NCBI GenBank assembly: GCA_965279735.1
Contig: OZ257260.1
Span: forward strand, 1,054,001-1,118,000
Direction: 5' to 3'
DNA length: 64,000 bases
From: CAIUGU01 sp965279735
GTDB taxonomy: Bacteria; Pseudomonadota; Gammaproteobacteria; Steroidobacterales; Steroidobacteraceae
The translations under genes were made by a program, and so were the position numbers. How positions within the stretch are numbered: the first letter of the stretch is position 1; every line of letters starts with the position of its first letter. The notes under the pieces were generated by a model, which saw only the letters and a program-made list of their open reading frames with translations, was not told the DNA's origin and searched no databases. Of the stretch, positions 28,745 to 37,270 are shown piece after piece.

Positions 28745-30982
28745 ATGGGCAGCAGTACGGATCCGGCTTCGGTACGTCGACTCTACGAAGCGTTCAGCAC
28801 CGGTGCACTGACACGCAGGGAATTCATGCGTCGTGCCACGGCACTCGGCATCGCGGGCATGGCGGCCTCGGCGGCGGGCTCGTTGCTCGCCAATCCTGCT
28901 TCGGCAGCCGAACTCGCGGCGAAGGCCACGGGCGTCGATCCGCTGCCGCTCGACATCGCAGAGTGGAGCTACCTCTGGGTCAATGTGAAGCGCGCCGATA
29001 CCGCTCGCGGCAGCTTTGTCGGCGGTCAGCAGATGTATGTGGAGTACCTGATCCCGGCGCGCGTCACGAAGCCGTATCCGATCGTGTTGGTGCATGGGGG
29101 CGGTGGCCAGGGTCTCGACTGGATGGGCACGCCGGATGGCCGTCCGGGCTGGTTCCAGTACCTCGCAGCGGAAGGCTTCCGCGTGTACGTAGTAGATCGT
29201 CCCGGCCACGGCCGTGCGCCGTTGCATCCCGAGCTGCACGGCGGCTTCCCTGCGCGAGCCAATACGATGGAGGGGCTGCAGGGCAACTTCATCCCGCCTG
29301 CTCCGGAAAATACAGACAAGTTCCGCCGCAACCACACGCAGTGGCCAGGACCGGGCAAGATTGGTGGTGAAGACGTGGCTGTGTTCCTCGCCTCCCAGGG
29401 CGGCAGCTACGTGCAGCAGCCGGGCGCAGCGCCGGGTGGTCCGGGTGCGCCGAGTGCCATCCCGGCAAATCAGCAGCCGGCAGGTCCGCCCAATCTCGCC
29501 CACATGACATGGCGTGAGGCGGGAGCCGATCTCCTGGATCAGATCGGCCCGGCCATCATCATGACTCATTCAGCCGGCGGGCCGTTCGGCCTTCTGGTGG
29601 CCGAGGCGCGGCCCGATCTCGTCAAGGCAACGGTGATCGTCGAAGGTGCCGGAACGGGTTTCGGCGGCAACAACCGTTGGGGTCTCTCTACGATTCCGGT
29701 AACGTGGGATCCGCCGGTGAGGGATCCCGCCGAGATCAAGGTGGTCCGGGTCGAGAACCCGGAGCCGGATATCGATGGCTACTTCCTGCAGGCGGAACCT
29801 GCCCGCAAGTTGCCGAAGCTCGCGAATACCAAGGTGCTGACGGTGACGGCCCCTGCTTCAGTCGCGGCGCCCGGCAATCCGGGCCAGGTTGCATTCCTCA
29901 GACAGGCGGGCGTTCAGGCCGAGGAGTTGCGGATCGAGCGTGATGGCAAGCTGCGCGGCAACAGTCACATGATGATGGTGGAGAAGAACAACCGCGATGT
30001 GCTGAAGCCGATCGTCGCCTGGATCGATCGCAACGTGACAGGTCCTGCGTCGCCCCCGCGGCGTCGTGGCTCGGAGTCCACCGCGATGAAGCTCGCGAAC
30101 TTCGGGTACTTCTGGGTCGGGGCAGAACCCAGGAAGATGGACTACGGCACCATCGTCACGGGGCAGATGTACGTCCAGTACCTGATCCCGCAGCAAGTCC
30201 GCTCGGCCTATCCCATCGTTCTCGTCCACGGCGGCGGCGGACAGGGTACTGACTACATGGGTGTCGATGGCAACGCGAGCTGGGCGCACTACTACGTGCA
30301 GGCCGGCTATCCGGTTTATCTGGTGGATCGTCCCGGGCATGGTCGTTCGCCGTTTCATCCCGATGCACTTGGCTCGATCGGCAGCCTGCCTTATTACCGA
30401 CCTGAGTTTCGCGATGGCGCGACGGGTACTCCACGGCGTTGGGAGGGCACGGGTCTGCCAGGCGATCCCGCGCTGGACCAGTTCATGGCCGGAGCCAATG
30501 CGCCGCTGCAGGACAACGCACTGGCGCAGTCGCTGTGGCGCAGTCGCGGTGCGATGTTGCTCGACCGGATCGGCCCTGCCATCGTGCAGACGCATTCGGC
30601 CGGCGGACCGTTCGGTTGGCTGACTGCAGACGAGCGGCCTGCACTGGTCAAGGCGATCGTGTGCTTTGAGGGCGGAGGGGCGCCACTTCTTGCTCAGGGT
30701 GCGCAGGCCCCAGGTGCTCCGGCTGGCAATGCTACCGCTGCAACCCCCCGGACACTTCCGGGCCTCAAGGGAATTCCGGTGCTTTATTTCGAGGCGGAGA
30801 ATTCGGGCAGAACGAATGGCGCGAATATGCTGGCGGCCTTGAATGCGTCGGGGGCGAAGGCCGAATACTTCAACCTGCGTGAGAAAGGCATCACTGGCAA
30901 CAGCCACTTCGCCATGCTGGAGACGAACCGCAAGGAAATCTTCGACGTGCTGAAGGGCTGGATCGAGAGCAAGGTCACGTGA
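28745..30982 (+). CDS. Tat-exported tandem alpha/beta hydrolase (two esterase-713-like domains)
   Basis: The 745-residue protein has an N-terminal Tat leader (LTRREFMRRATALGIAGMAA). It then carries two homologous alpha/beta hydrolase domains, about 70-440 and 455-745. Each has MYV-(E/Q)-YLIP, PIVLVHGGGGQG (oxyanion hole), VDRPGHGR, the nucleophile elbow THSAGGPFG (Ser276; Ser618), an acidic (V/F)EG-x-G after it and GNSH near the end (His408; His721). The order Ser-Glu-His, with the acid soon after the nucleophile strand, matches esterase 713. Both catalytic sets look intact. AGGGGA precedes the ATG. It leads a probable operon with the amidohydrolase and VOC genes. Confidence 0.85.
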   Translation: MGSSTDPASVRRLYEAFSTGALTRREFMRRATALGIAGMAASAAGSLLANPASAAELAAKATGVDPLPLDIAEWSYLWVNVKRADTARGSFVGGQQMYVEYLIPARVTKPYPIVLVHGGGGQGLDWMGTPDGRPGWFQYLAAEGFRVYVVDRPGHGRAPLHPELHGGFPARANTMEGLQGNFIPPAPENTDKFRRNHTQWPGPGKIGGEDVAVFLASQGGSYVQQPGAAPGGPGAPSAIPANQQPAGPPNLAHMTWREAGADLLDQIGPAIIMTHSAGGPFGLLVAEARPDLVKATVIVEGAGTGFGGNNRWGLSTIPVTWDPPVRDPAEIKVVRVENPEPDIDGYFLQAEPARKLPKLANTKVLTVTAPASVAAPGNPGQVAFLRQAGVQAEELRIERDGKLRGNSHMMMVEKNNRDVLKPIVAWIDRNVTGPASPPRRRGSESTAMKLANFGYFWVGAEPRKMDYGTIVTGQMYVQYLIPQQVRSAYPIVLVHGGGGQGTDYMGVDGNASWAHYYVQAGYPVYLVDRPGHGRSPFHPDALGSIGSLPYYRPEFRDGATGTPRRWEGTGLPGDPALDQFMAGANAPLQDNALAQSLWRSRGAMLLDRIGPAIVQTHSAGGPFGWLTADERPALVKAIVCFEGGGAPLLAQGAQAPGAPAGNATAATPRTLPGLKGIPVLYFEAENSGRTNGANMLAALNASGAKAEYFNLREKGITGNSHFAMLETNRKEIFDVLKGWIESKVT

Positions 30983-31020
30983 CAGGGCGACAGCGCCGAA
31001 TCAATTGGGGCGTCTTTAAT

Positions 31021-33282
31021 ATGAAGCGATTACAGATACTGCTTGCAGGACTGGCTCTGGCTGCGGCTCAGGTCGGCTGGGCACAGGATGCGACCATCGT
31101 CGGAGTCCGCATCGCGATTGGCGATGGACCCGTGATTCAGAACGGTCACATCGTCGTGCAGAACGGTCGCATTGTCGCGGTCGGACCCGGCCGCCCTGCC
31201 CAGGTATCCGGCACCGTCATCGACGGCAGCGGAATGACCGCGATGCCCGGCCTGGTCGATGGCCACAAGCACATCAACACCGGCCGGTATGAAAAGGAGC
31301 AGATGGCGGACCTCATCGAGAACGGTTTTACGACCGTTCTCTCAGGCGGAGGTCCTGCAGAAGGCAACCTCACGCTCGTTCAGCACATCGAATCCGGCCT
31401 GATCAACGGCCCCAAGGTGATTCCTGCAGGCGCGTTGGGCGGGTTCAACCAGACGCCAGAACAGGGCCGCGAACGGATCCGGGCGATGGCCGCCCAAGGT
31501 ATTCAATTCACCGGCGAGAACGCGACCACCCCTGAACCGGGCCCGACCGAGCGGGAAATCGCAATCCTGACGGCCGCGCTCGATGAGGGCCAGAAAGCCG
31601 GCGTGAAGGTCATGGTGCATGCCGTCTCCACGCCCGCGATGGTTGCCGCGACCCGTGCGGGCATCCGCCACCAGGTGCATCTGCCGAACAAGGATTTCAT
31701 GAGCTACGACGATGCTGCGTACATCGCCAGCACCGGCACCATCGTGCTCGACCTCATCAGCTTCGGTGCGCCGATCATCGACGTGTACCAGAAGGACAAC
31801 CTGCCGCGCTTCCGTACGGGGCTGCTCTGGCCCGAATCGATCGCCGGTTCCAATCGCGATCCGCAGGGGCGCGCGACCGGTACCGAAGGCGCTTACACCC
31901 TGATCAACGCACGCCGCCTCTGGGACGCGTCCGGCGGCAGAGGCCTGGGTTACGGCAGCGACCAGAACTACCCGGTGCGTGACGTGCTCGAGCACGAGCT
32001 CAAGTCGCTGATGGTGATGTTCTCGATGCAGGACATCGTCCGCATCCTCACGATCAACACTGCCACGTTCCTGGGGTTGCAGAACGAGATCGGCACGATC
32101 GCGCCGAACAAGCGCGCCGACATCGTGCTGGTGCAAGGCAATCCGTTCGACGATTTCCACGACCTGCTCAACACCGCTGTCGTGCTCAAGGCCGGCAAGG
32201 TCGTGGTCGACAAGCGCGCTTCGCGCTTCTTTTCATCGCCCGCTACCACGAGTGCTGCTGTGCCGGTCGGTACGCTTACCGCCCAGATGGCGCGGCCCGA
32301 TCAATTGCCGGCGATTGCCTGCACACAGCTCACCACGGCGAAACTGGCGCAGGGTCGCGTCACCGGAGCCAGGGAAGCAGCCGCCAGCAAGCTCTCCGTG
32401 CCCGCTTCGAACGCCTACGACCGGCGCGCGAGTGAAGAGCCGGTACCCGCACGCTGCGAAGTCACCATCCGCCGTACGGGCCGGGCCAACAACGTGCAGC
32501 TATGGCTCCCGAACACTCAATGGAATGCGAATTTCCTGATGCTGGGCGGCGGTCCTGCCGACGCGAAGTCGGTCAGCGAAGCGCTTGCGCGGGGCTATGT
32601 GGTGGCTTCAGCAGACGCTGGCAGCGCGTTGCATGACGCTGCGCTGGCCGCGAAGGCCGTCATCGCCACTTACTATGGCGCCTCTCCACGCTATTCGTAT
32701 CTGGAAAATCGCGCAGCCGACGTGGCACCCGCGCTGGCGGCGGTGAATGCAAACCCGACGGATTTTGATGGCCTGGTTCTCGGTGCACAGGATGGCGCTC
32801 CTGCGGCGGTCGCCACGGCACCCGACCTCGCCGCGTTCGCGGCCCGCGGCGGCAAGATCATCCAGTACCACGGCGGGGCCGGTCGTGCGGTTCCCACCGA
32901 CACTGCAACCCGCGGCTATGACGCTGTCGCAGCACGCAGCGGTGGCGTCGAACAGACGCGCGATTTCTACCGGCTGTTCCTGGCACCCAATGGCCAGACC
33001 GGCGATACCTTCAAGGGCTACTGGGTGGCTGCGCTCGAGGAGTGGGCCCAGCGCGGGCGCGCCCCCAACGTGGTACTCGTCGAACACTCGCCTGCACCCG
33101 ATGCACCCCCGGCGCAGCGGCCGGGCGGCGTCGTGTTCGATCCGCCGTTCGGCGTGCGCACGGTATGTGCGTATCCGCTGGTCGCGCAGACGATCGCGCA
33201 GGGCACCGAAACGCCGCAGCAGTATCTCTGCGTCACGCCGGAGAGAGCAGGAGAGGTCGCTGCGGCCACGCGCCAGCCGTAA
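31021..33282 (+). CDS. Secreted amidohydrolase fused to a catalytically degenerate tannase/feruloyl-esterase domain
   Basis: The 753-residue protein starts with a signal peptide (MKRLQILLAGLALAAAQVGW, A-Q cleavage). Residues 25-410 are an amidohydrolase barrel with metal ligands H82-x-H84, His200, His217/His220 and Asp314 (YGSDQN). Residues about 425-750 match tannase/feruloyl esterase: ACTQL, VQLWLPNTQWNANFLMLGG, GYVVASADAGS, AKAVIATYYGASPRYSY, DFDGLVLGAQDG, DFYRLFLAP and VRTVCAYP. The catalytic elements are missing: the GCSTGG nucleophile motif after YSY is ENRAADV (562-568), the Asp after YHG is Gly621, and the GMGHC histidine is replaced (657-661, NGQTG). The fusion is unusual. The amidohydrolase half is probably active. 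Confidence 0.85.
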   Translation: MKRLQILLAGLALAAAQVGWAQDATIVGVRIAIGDGPVIQNGHIVVQNGRIVAVGPGRPAQVSGTVIDGSGMTAMPGLVDGHKHINTGRYEKEQMADLIENGFTTVLSGGGPAEGNLTLVQHIESGLINGPKVIPAGALGGFNQTPEQGRERIRAMAAQGIQFTGENATTPEPGPTEREIAILTAALDEGQKAGVKVMVHAVSTPAMVAATRAGIRHQVHLPNKDFMSYDDAAYIASTGTIVLDLISFGAPIIDVYQKDNLPRFRTGLLWPESIAGSNRDPQGRATGTEGAYTLINARRLWDASGGRGLGYGSDQNYPVRDVLEHELKSLMVMFSMQDIVRILTINTATFLGLQNEIGTIAPNKRADIVLVQGNPFDDFHDLLNTAVVLKAGKVVVDKRASRFFSSPATTSAAVPVGTLTAQMARPDQLPAIACTQLTTAKLAQGRVTGAREAAASKLSVPASNAYDRRASEEPVPARCEVTIRRTGRANNVQLWLPNTQWNANFLMLGGGPADAKSVSEALARGYVVASADAGSALHDAALAAKAVIATYYGASPRYSYLENRAADVAPALAAVNANPTDFDGLVLGAQDGAPAAVATAPDLAAFAARGGKIIQYHGGAGRAVPTDTATRGYDAVAARSGGVEQTRDFYRLFLAPNGQTGDTFKGYWVAALEEWAQRGRAPNVVLVEHSPAPDAPPAQRPGGVVFDPPFGVRTVCAYPLVAQTIAQGTETPQQYLCVTPERAGEVAAATRQP

Positions 33283-33344
33283 TCATCGCCGCTGACGTAT
33301 TGCACAGCCTGTCCCATCTTCTGAGTTGACCCCAAGGAGTGCCT

Positions 33345-33827
33345 ATGCGTGGTGCGGTGTTATTCGCCTCCGGACTGATGACGGGCCTTGCCGTCAGCAT
33401 CGGCGTCGCGCAGAACAACAGCTCCGACGCGGTGCTGAATCACGTCGGCATCAACGTGCCGGACATTCCTGAGGCGATCAGGTACTACACGGACAAGATG
33501 GGCTACCGCGAAGCATTTCGCATCACGGGGAAGGATGGGGCTCCCACGCTCGTTTACATGTACATCAGCAAGAACACGTTTCTGGAGCTGCAGCAGGCCA
33601 CCGCGGAACGGCCCGCTGGCGTCAGTCACTATGGGCTTGTCGTCGACAACGCCGCTGCAGCGGTTGCGTCGTTCAGAGCCCGCGGTACGACAGTGACCGA
33701 CGCCGTGAAAAGCGCCAATTCGGGGGCAACCCTGGCAAACATCACGGATCCGTACATGGGTCGCGTGGAGCTGCTCGAACTCACTCCGGACTCGATGCAG
33801 GCGAAGGCCATCGCTGCGAGCAAATAA
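33345..33827 (+). CDS. Secreted VOC (glyoxalase/dioxygenase-fold) protein
   Basis: The 160-residue product has a signal peptide (ending about residue 22, IGVAQ-NN) and one VOC unit: LNHVGINVPDIPEAIRYYTD, a middle TFLELQQ, then SHYGLVVDNAAAAVASFRAR and GRVELLELTPDS. The two-half beta-alpha-beta-beta-beta pattern and possible metal ligands (His34-region, Glu in FLELQ, His in VSHYGL, Glu in VELLEL) fit the VOC superfamily. Periplasmic VOC proteins are uncommon. AAGGAG (33334-33339) fits the ATG at 33345, not the GTG at 33339. The gene follows the amidohydrolase by about 60 bases and may act on its product. Confidence 0.8.
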   Translation: MRGAVLFASGLMTGLAVSIGVAQNNSSDAVLNHVGINVPDIPEAIRYYTDKMGYREAFRITGKDGAPTLVYMYISKNTFLELQQATAERPAGVSHYGLVVDNAAAAVASFRARGTTVTDAVKSANSGATLANITDPYMGRVELLELTPDSMQAKAIAASK

Positions 33828-33870
33828 TCCGGCATCCGGTTCTCCCGGAAGCGACTGAGATTGAAAATGG

Positions 33871-34659
33871 CTAGCGCGCTTTTGGCAGATCCATGCCGCT
33901 GTTCTTGATCGCCGCGGTGGCTTTTGCCGAAGCCAGGAACTCGATCAGGCGCCTGGAAGATTCAGTCTCCCTGGAGTTCGCTACGATGGCAGCCGAGAAG
34001 ACTGAAATGTATTGGGCCTCCGGGGGAAACAGGCCTATGAAATCAACGCCGGGCTGATGCACCAGTTCGCTGACCGGCTGTAATGCGAGCTCGGCCTCTC
34101 CCTTGGCGACCAGTGCAACAGCTTCTGCTCCTCGCGTCGTGATCGTGACTTTTCCGGCAATTTCTTCGGCGATGCCGAGCCGTGGAAACAACGTCGTCGT
34201 CATGAACATACCGGTGGTGCTGCCCGGATACGCGACGGCCTTCGCACTGACAAGTGTTTGCTTGAATGATTCGAGGGTGCCGATATCGGGTCTGCGCTCC
34301 CCGGACCGCACCGCAACTCCCATTGGCGTTTCGGCGAGGTCACGATCCGTCCCTTTTTTGATCTTGCCGTCCGCGATCAATAGATCGAGTCCCTCCCGGG
34401 ACATGATGACGACATCCACGGGTTCACCCCGGCCAATCTGCCCGGCAATCGTATCGGGCCCGCTGCCTTGAGAAGCGCCGCTGCCTGTGGTGACCTTGAT
34501 GCCCGTGGTCCGCTCGAACTCTGGTAGAACCTGTTTGTAAGCAGTTGCAAATCCGCCCGACATGATGACTTTGACTTGCGCGGTTGCTATCGCCGGAAGG
34601 GCGAGGAATACCGCGAGCGCGACGACTGCACACACGTGCAGACACGGTAGCTTCTTCAT
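33871..34659 (-). CDS. Molybdate-type periplasmic substrate-binding protein (orphan)
   Basis: The 262-residue protein has a signal peptide (MKKLPCLHVCAVVALAVFLA, cleavage ATA-QV) and the SBP_bac_11/ModA-like fold: VKVIMSGGFATAYKQVLPEF, a S/G-rich ligand loop (GSGASQGSGPDTIAGQI), EPVDVVIMSREGLD, TPMGVAVRSG, YPGSTTGMF and GEAELALQPVSELVH. Such proteins bind oxyanions or small organic acids. No ABC permease or ATPase gene is adjacent, so it is an orphan component. The ATG at 34659 has AAGGTAA upstream and gives a clean signal; the frame is open further upstream but without a better start. Confidence 0.8.
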   Translation of the reverse strand: MKKLPCLHVCAVVALAVFLALPAIATAQVKVIMSGGFATAYKQVLPEFERTTGIKVTTGSGASQGSGPDTIAGQIGRGEPVDVVIMSREGLDLLIADGKIKKGTDRDLAETPMGVAVRSGERRPDIGTLESFKQTLVSAKAVAYPGSTTGMFMTTTLFPRLGIAEEIAGKVTITTRGAEAVALVAKGEAELALQPVSELVHQPGVDFIGLFPPEAQYISVFSAAIVANSRETESSRRLIEFLASAKATAAIKNSGMDLPKAR

Positions 34660-35040
34660 GTTGCGATTACCTTCTTGCCGGGGGCGTGGGGCAGCGCTCA
34701 GAAGTCGATAATTGGTCAGGCGTGAGGAACGAGTCAATTGGCGCACCTACTTGCGTCTATCCTGGATGACTTGTATCGAGAGTTTCGACTAGTGGTGGTG
34801 AGTCCAAAAGGACAGGGCTACAAGGCGGTGTCGAAATTTACCTCATTGATATGCATAGCGAGTCAAACGATAGCCAAGCTTGCTTACCCCGATAACTGCC
34901 CATGGCGATTGCCCGGAAATTCATCGGTAGAGCGTGAGAATCAAGGCAGGACTCGGGATTGTCATCGTCGCATGCCGAACGCGCTGCAGTGATGTATTTT
35001 GCAGTGGGAGAACGTTTCGGATCCTCCAAGGGAAATGACA
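34660..35040. other. Intergenic region without a recognisable gene
   Basis: The 381 bases have visibly lower GC than the neighbours (for example around 34835-34880) and lie between divergent genes, so promoters are expected here. A TTG-initiated frame at 34738-34992 has no family resemblance and no ribosome binding site. The last part (from about 35030) resembles the leader of the other DUF4239 gene at 1860. Confidence 0.5.
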
Positions 35041-35823
35041 ATGAATCCGATCGCGCTGGCCGTCTTTATATCAGCAGCCTTGTTTTTAGCCATGACTGGC
35101 GCCCAGCTCGCGGGGCATCGGCTCGGCAGGCAGCGAATCGCAACCGAGGGAGACAAGGCCAATTCCGGTGCCCGGTCAGTCGAGGCGGCGGTCTTCGGTT
35201 TGCTAGGACTGCTGGTGGCGTTCACGTTTTCCGGCGCCAGCACCCGCTTCGAGCATCGCCGTGACCTCGCGCTTGAACACATCAATGCCCTGGGGACTGC
35301 GTGGATGCGACTCGACCTGTTGCCCCCCGAAGACCAGGGTCCGGTTCGCAGCCTCTTCCGCGACTACGTCGACGGTGTCTATGCGGCTTCTCTTCCCGCC
35401 GCGGATACCGGATCGCTCGCACCCCTGGAGGCAGAGATGAACCGGCTGCAGGCGGCCATCTGGTCGATGAGCGTTACCGCTGCCGCGCGAAGCGGCGAGA
35501 ACTACGTACCCACCGTTCTTCTGCCTGCGCTCAACGACATGTTCGACTTGACCGCTTCACGGTTGTACGCCATGCGGATTCATGTCCAGCCGGAAGTCGT
35601 GGGGATGTTGATCATGATGGCCATTCTTGCCGCTTTCATTGCCGGCAACGGGCAGGCGGAACTGGTCCGCCCCGATCTCGTGCACATGATTCTTTTCGCC
35701 GCCGTGGTCTCCCTATGGCTGTATGCAATTCTCGACTTCGAGTTTCCCCGGCTTGGATTGATCACGCAGGATTCAGGGCGAGGATTGCTGCAGGCATTCC
35801 GGGCCACGCTTGGACAGGATTGA
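35041..35823 (+). CDS. DUF4239-like integral membrane protein, copy 2
   Basis: The 260-residue protein differs from the product of 1873-2655 at only about twenty positions, mostly conservative and concentrated at the N-terminus, near residue 35, near residue 96 and at the extreme C-terminus. The central 120 residues and the membrane segments are nearly unchanged, while many codons differ at the third base, so the pair has diverged under protein-level selection. Ribosome binding site AAGGGA is conserved. The copy stands alone here, between an orphan binding protein and a small secreted protein on the other strand. Confidence 0.75.
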   Translation: MNPIALAVFISAALFLAMTGAQLAGHRLGRQRIATEGDKANSGARSVEAAVFGLLGLLVAFTFSGASTRFEHRRDLALEHINALGTAWMRLDLLPPEDQGPVRSLFRDYVDGVYAASLPAADTGSLAPLEAEMNRLQAAIWSMSVTAAARSGENYVPTVLLPALNDMFDLTASRLYAMRIHVQPEVVGMLIMMAILAAFIAGNGQAELVRPDLVHMILFAAVVSLWLYAILDFEFPRLGLITQDSGRGLLQAFRATLGQD

Positions 35824-35879
35824 TCGCACTGTACGGCTGCCAAACCAGCTGTCTCACGCAATGCATCGGTAAACCGAGC

Positions 35880-36392
35880 TCAGAAGCGGCGCTTGGCATC
35901 CTTGTCGACGGCATCGCATTGACCGGAAAAATCGCCCAGGCCACCCGACAGGGTAATGCTGCCGGTCGTCCGGTCGATGCGCAGCTTGGGTTTGTTCAAG
36001 CCGTTGATCCGGATCACGCCGGTGATTTCACGATCGTTCATGAACAGGTCCTGGATGTTGAACCACCCGCCGTTGTCACTGCGGATGGGAGGCATCAGTG
36101 CGCTCGGCAACTTGATGCGCCCGAAATTCCCGGAGATCTCCACATTGCCGGAGCCCGAGAACTGTTCCCGGCCCGTGGTCTGGGCGGTGCCGAACTCGTG
36201 GCTCTTGCTCTTGCGGTCGTATGTATTGACGAAGGTCGTCTGCGTCGCCATCACTGAACCAGTCCCGTTGCAGATGAGGGTGATGTCGGTGGCCGCATCC
36301 TGGCCGTGTGCGAGACCCGAGAAGGCGATTCCGGCCGCCAGCAAGGTCGCTGTCCAGCGTTCCGGCTTGATCCTCATGCAGTGGATATTCAA
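35880..36392 (-). CDS. Small secreted protein of unknown function
   Basis: The 170-residue protein has a signal peptide (RWTATLLAAGIAFSGLAHG-Q) and a mature domain with beta-rich text: ITLICNGTGSVMATQTTFVN, FSGSGNVEISGNFGRIKLP, GGWFNIQDLFMNDREITGVI and IDRTTGSITLSGGLGDFSGQ, with two cysteines (ICNG and GQCDAV) that could pair. The start is TTG at 36392 because AGGAGAG lies five bases before it, while the ATG at 36377 lacks a ribosome binding site. The pattern recalls small proteobacterial periplasmic proteins of unknown role. No family was assigned. Confidence 0.65.
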   Translation of the reverse strand: MNIHCMRIKPERWTATLLAAGIAFSGLAHGQDAATDITLICNGTGSVMATQTTFVNTYDRKSKSHEFGTAQTTGREQFSGSGNVEISGNFGRIKLPSALMPPIRSDNGGWFNIQDLFMNDREITGVIRINGLNKPKLRIDRTTGSITLSGGLGDFSGQCDAVDKDAKRRF

Positions 36393-36437
36393 GGGGTCTC
36401 TCCTGGAAGATTCAAAAGGCACGCAGCGGTACGGGTG

Positions 36438-37241
36438 CTAGGGCCTGGCATGTTCCAGCCAGTCGTAGTTGCTGAACCAGTAGTCGTAGGCTTGCGGGAG
36501 TGACTTGTCTGCAGTACGAGCAGCAATCCACGCATTGAGAAAGTTGAGCAAGGCCTGATTCCCGTGGCGGACCGCGAACCCGGCTACCGACCCCACGACG
36601 GGTTCGGCGAGCGGCAGAGCCGCGATTTCAGGTTGCTGCCGGGCGAGGATGCGAGCGTCCGGCAGGTTGGTCAGGTAGCCCTGTGCACGGCCCTCGAGAA
36701 ACGCTTTCTCTGCTGCCACTCCATCGGGGACGGTCATGATACGCGCGACATCAAAGAGCTGTGCCGCGACCCCGGCCGAGAAGGTTTCGTTGACGACCAC
36801 GACGACATACCCTTCCTTGTTCAGGTCATCGATTCGCCGTACATCCGGAGCAAGTCTGCGATGGGTGACCACCGTGGTGCCGGAAGAAAAGTAGGGTGAC
36901 GAGAAGTCGGCGAGAAGCGCCCGCGCGGGTGTAATTGCCATTCCCGCTGCGATCAGGTCGATTTGTCCGCGTTCGAGCGCACCGAAAATCGTCTCGAGAC
37001 TGTACAGCTTGAAGTCCGGTTTCAGCCCGAGATCGCGTGCGAGCATACGGCCTGCATCGATCTCGGATCCTTCGAGGTCGCCGCGGCGGTTGGTGAACGT
37101 CCACGGAATGCACTCGCAGACACCGATCCTCACCGTGCCTCTTGCGCGGATGTCGTCCATCGAAGCCGCCAGGACCGTATGGGAAAGCAGCAAGGACGCC
37201 ACGATGATCAAGCGGGCGCACCAACGGGATCCAGTCTTCAT
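36438..37241 (-). CDS. Amino-acid-type periplasmic binding protein (SBP_bac_3, orphan)
   Basis: The 267-residue protein has a signal peptide (RLIIVASLLLSHTVLAA) and the family-3 solute-binding pattern: IRARGTVRIGVCECIPWTFT, GDLEGSEIDAGRMLARDLGL, FGALERGQIDLIAAGMAITP, RALLADFSSPYF and VAAEKAFLEGRAQGYLTNLP. These bind polar amino acids or similar ligands for ABC uptake. No permease or ATPase gene is nearby. The ATG at 37241 follows AAGGGGAA. It lies 29 bases downstream of the outer membrane gene on the same strand, so the two may be co-transcribed. Confidence 0.82.
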   Translation of the reverse strand: MKTGSRWCARLIIVASLLLSHTVLAASMDDIRARGTVRIGVCECIPWTFTNRRGDLEGSEIDAGRMLARDLGLKPDFKLYSLETIFGALERGQIDLIAAGMAITPARALLADFSSPYFSSGTTVVTHRRLAPDVRRIDDLNKEGYVVVVVNETFSAGVAAQLFDVARIMTVPDGVAAEKAFLEGRAQGYLTNLPDARILARQQPEIAALPLAEPVVGSVAGFAVRHGNQALLNFLNAWIAARTADKSLPQAYDYWFSNYDWLEHARP

Positions 37242-37270
37242 CCGTATTCCCCTTGCCTTGCAGTGGGCTG

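Noticed and set aside
34738..34992. TTG-initiated 84-codon forward frame before the second DUF4239 gene
   Set aside because: No ribosome binding site, no family resemblance, and the region has lower GC than genes around it.
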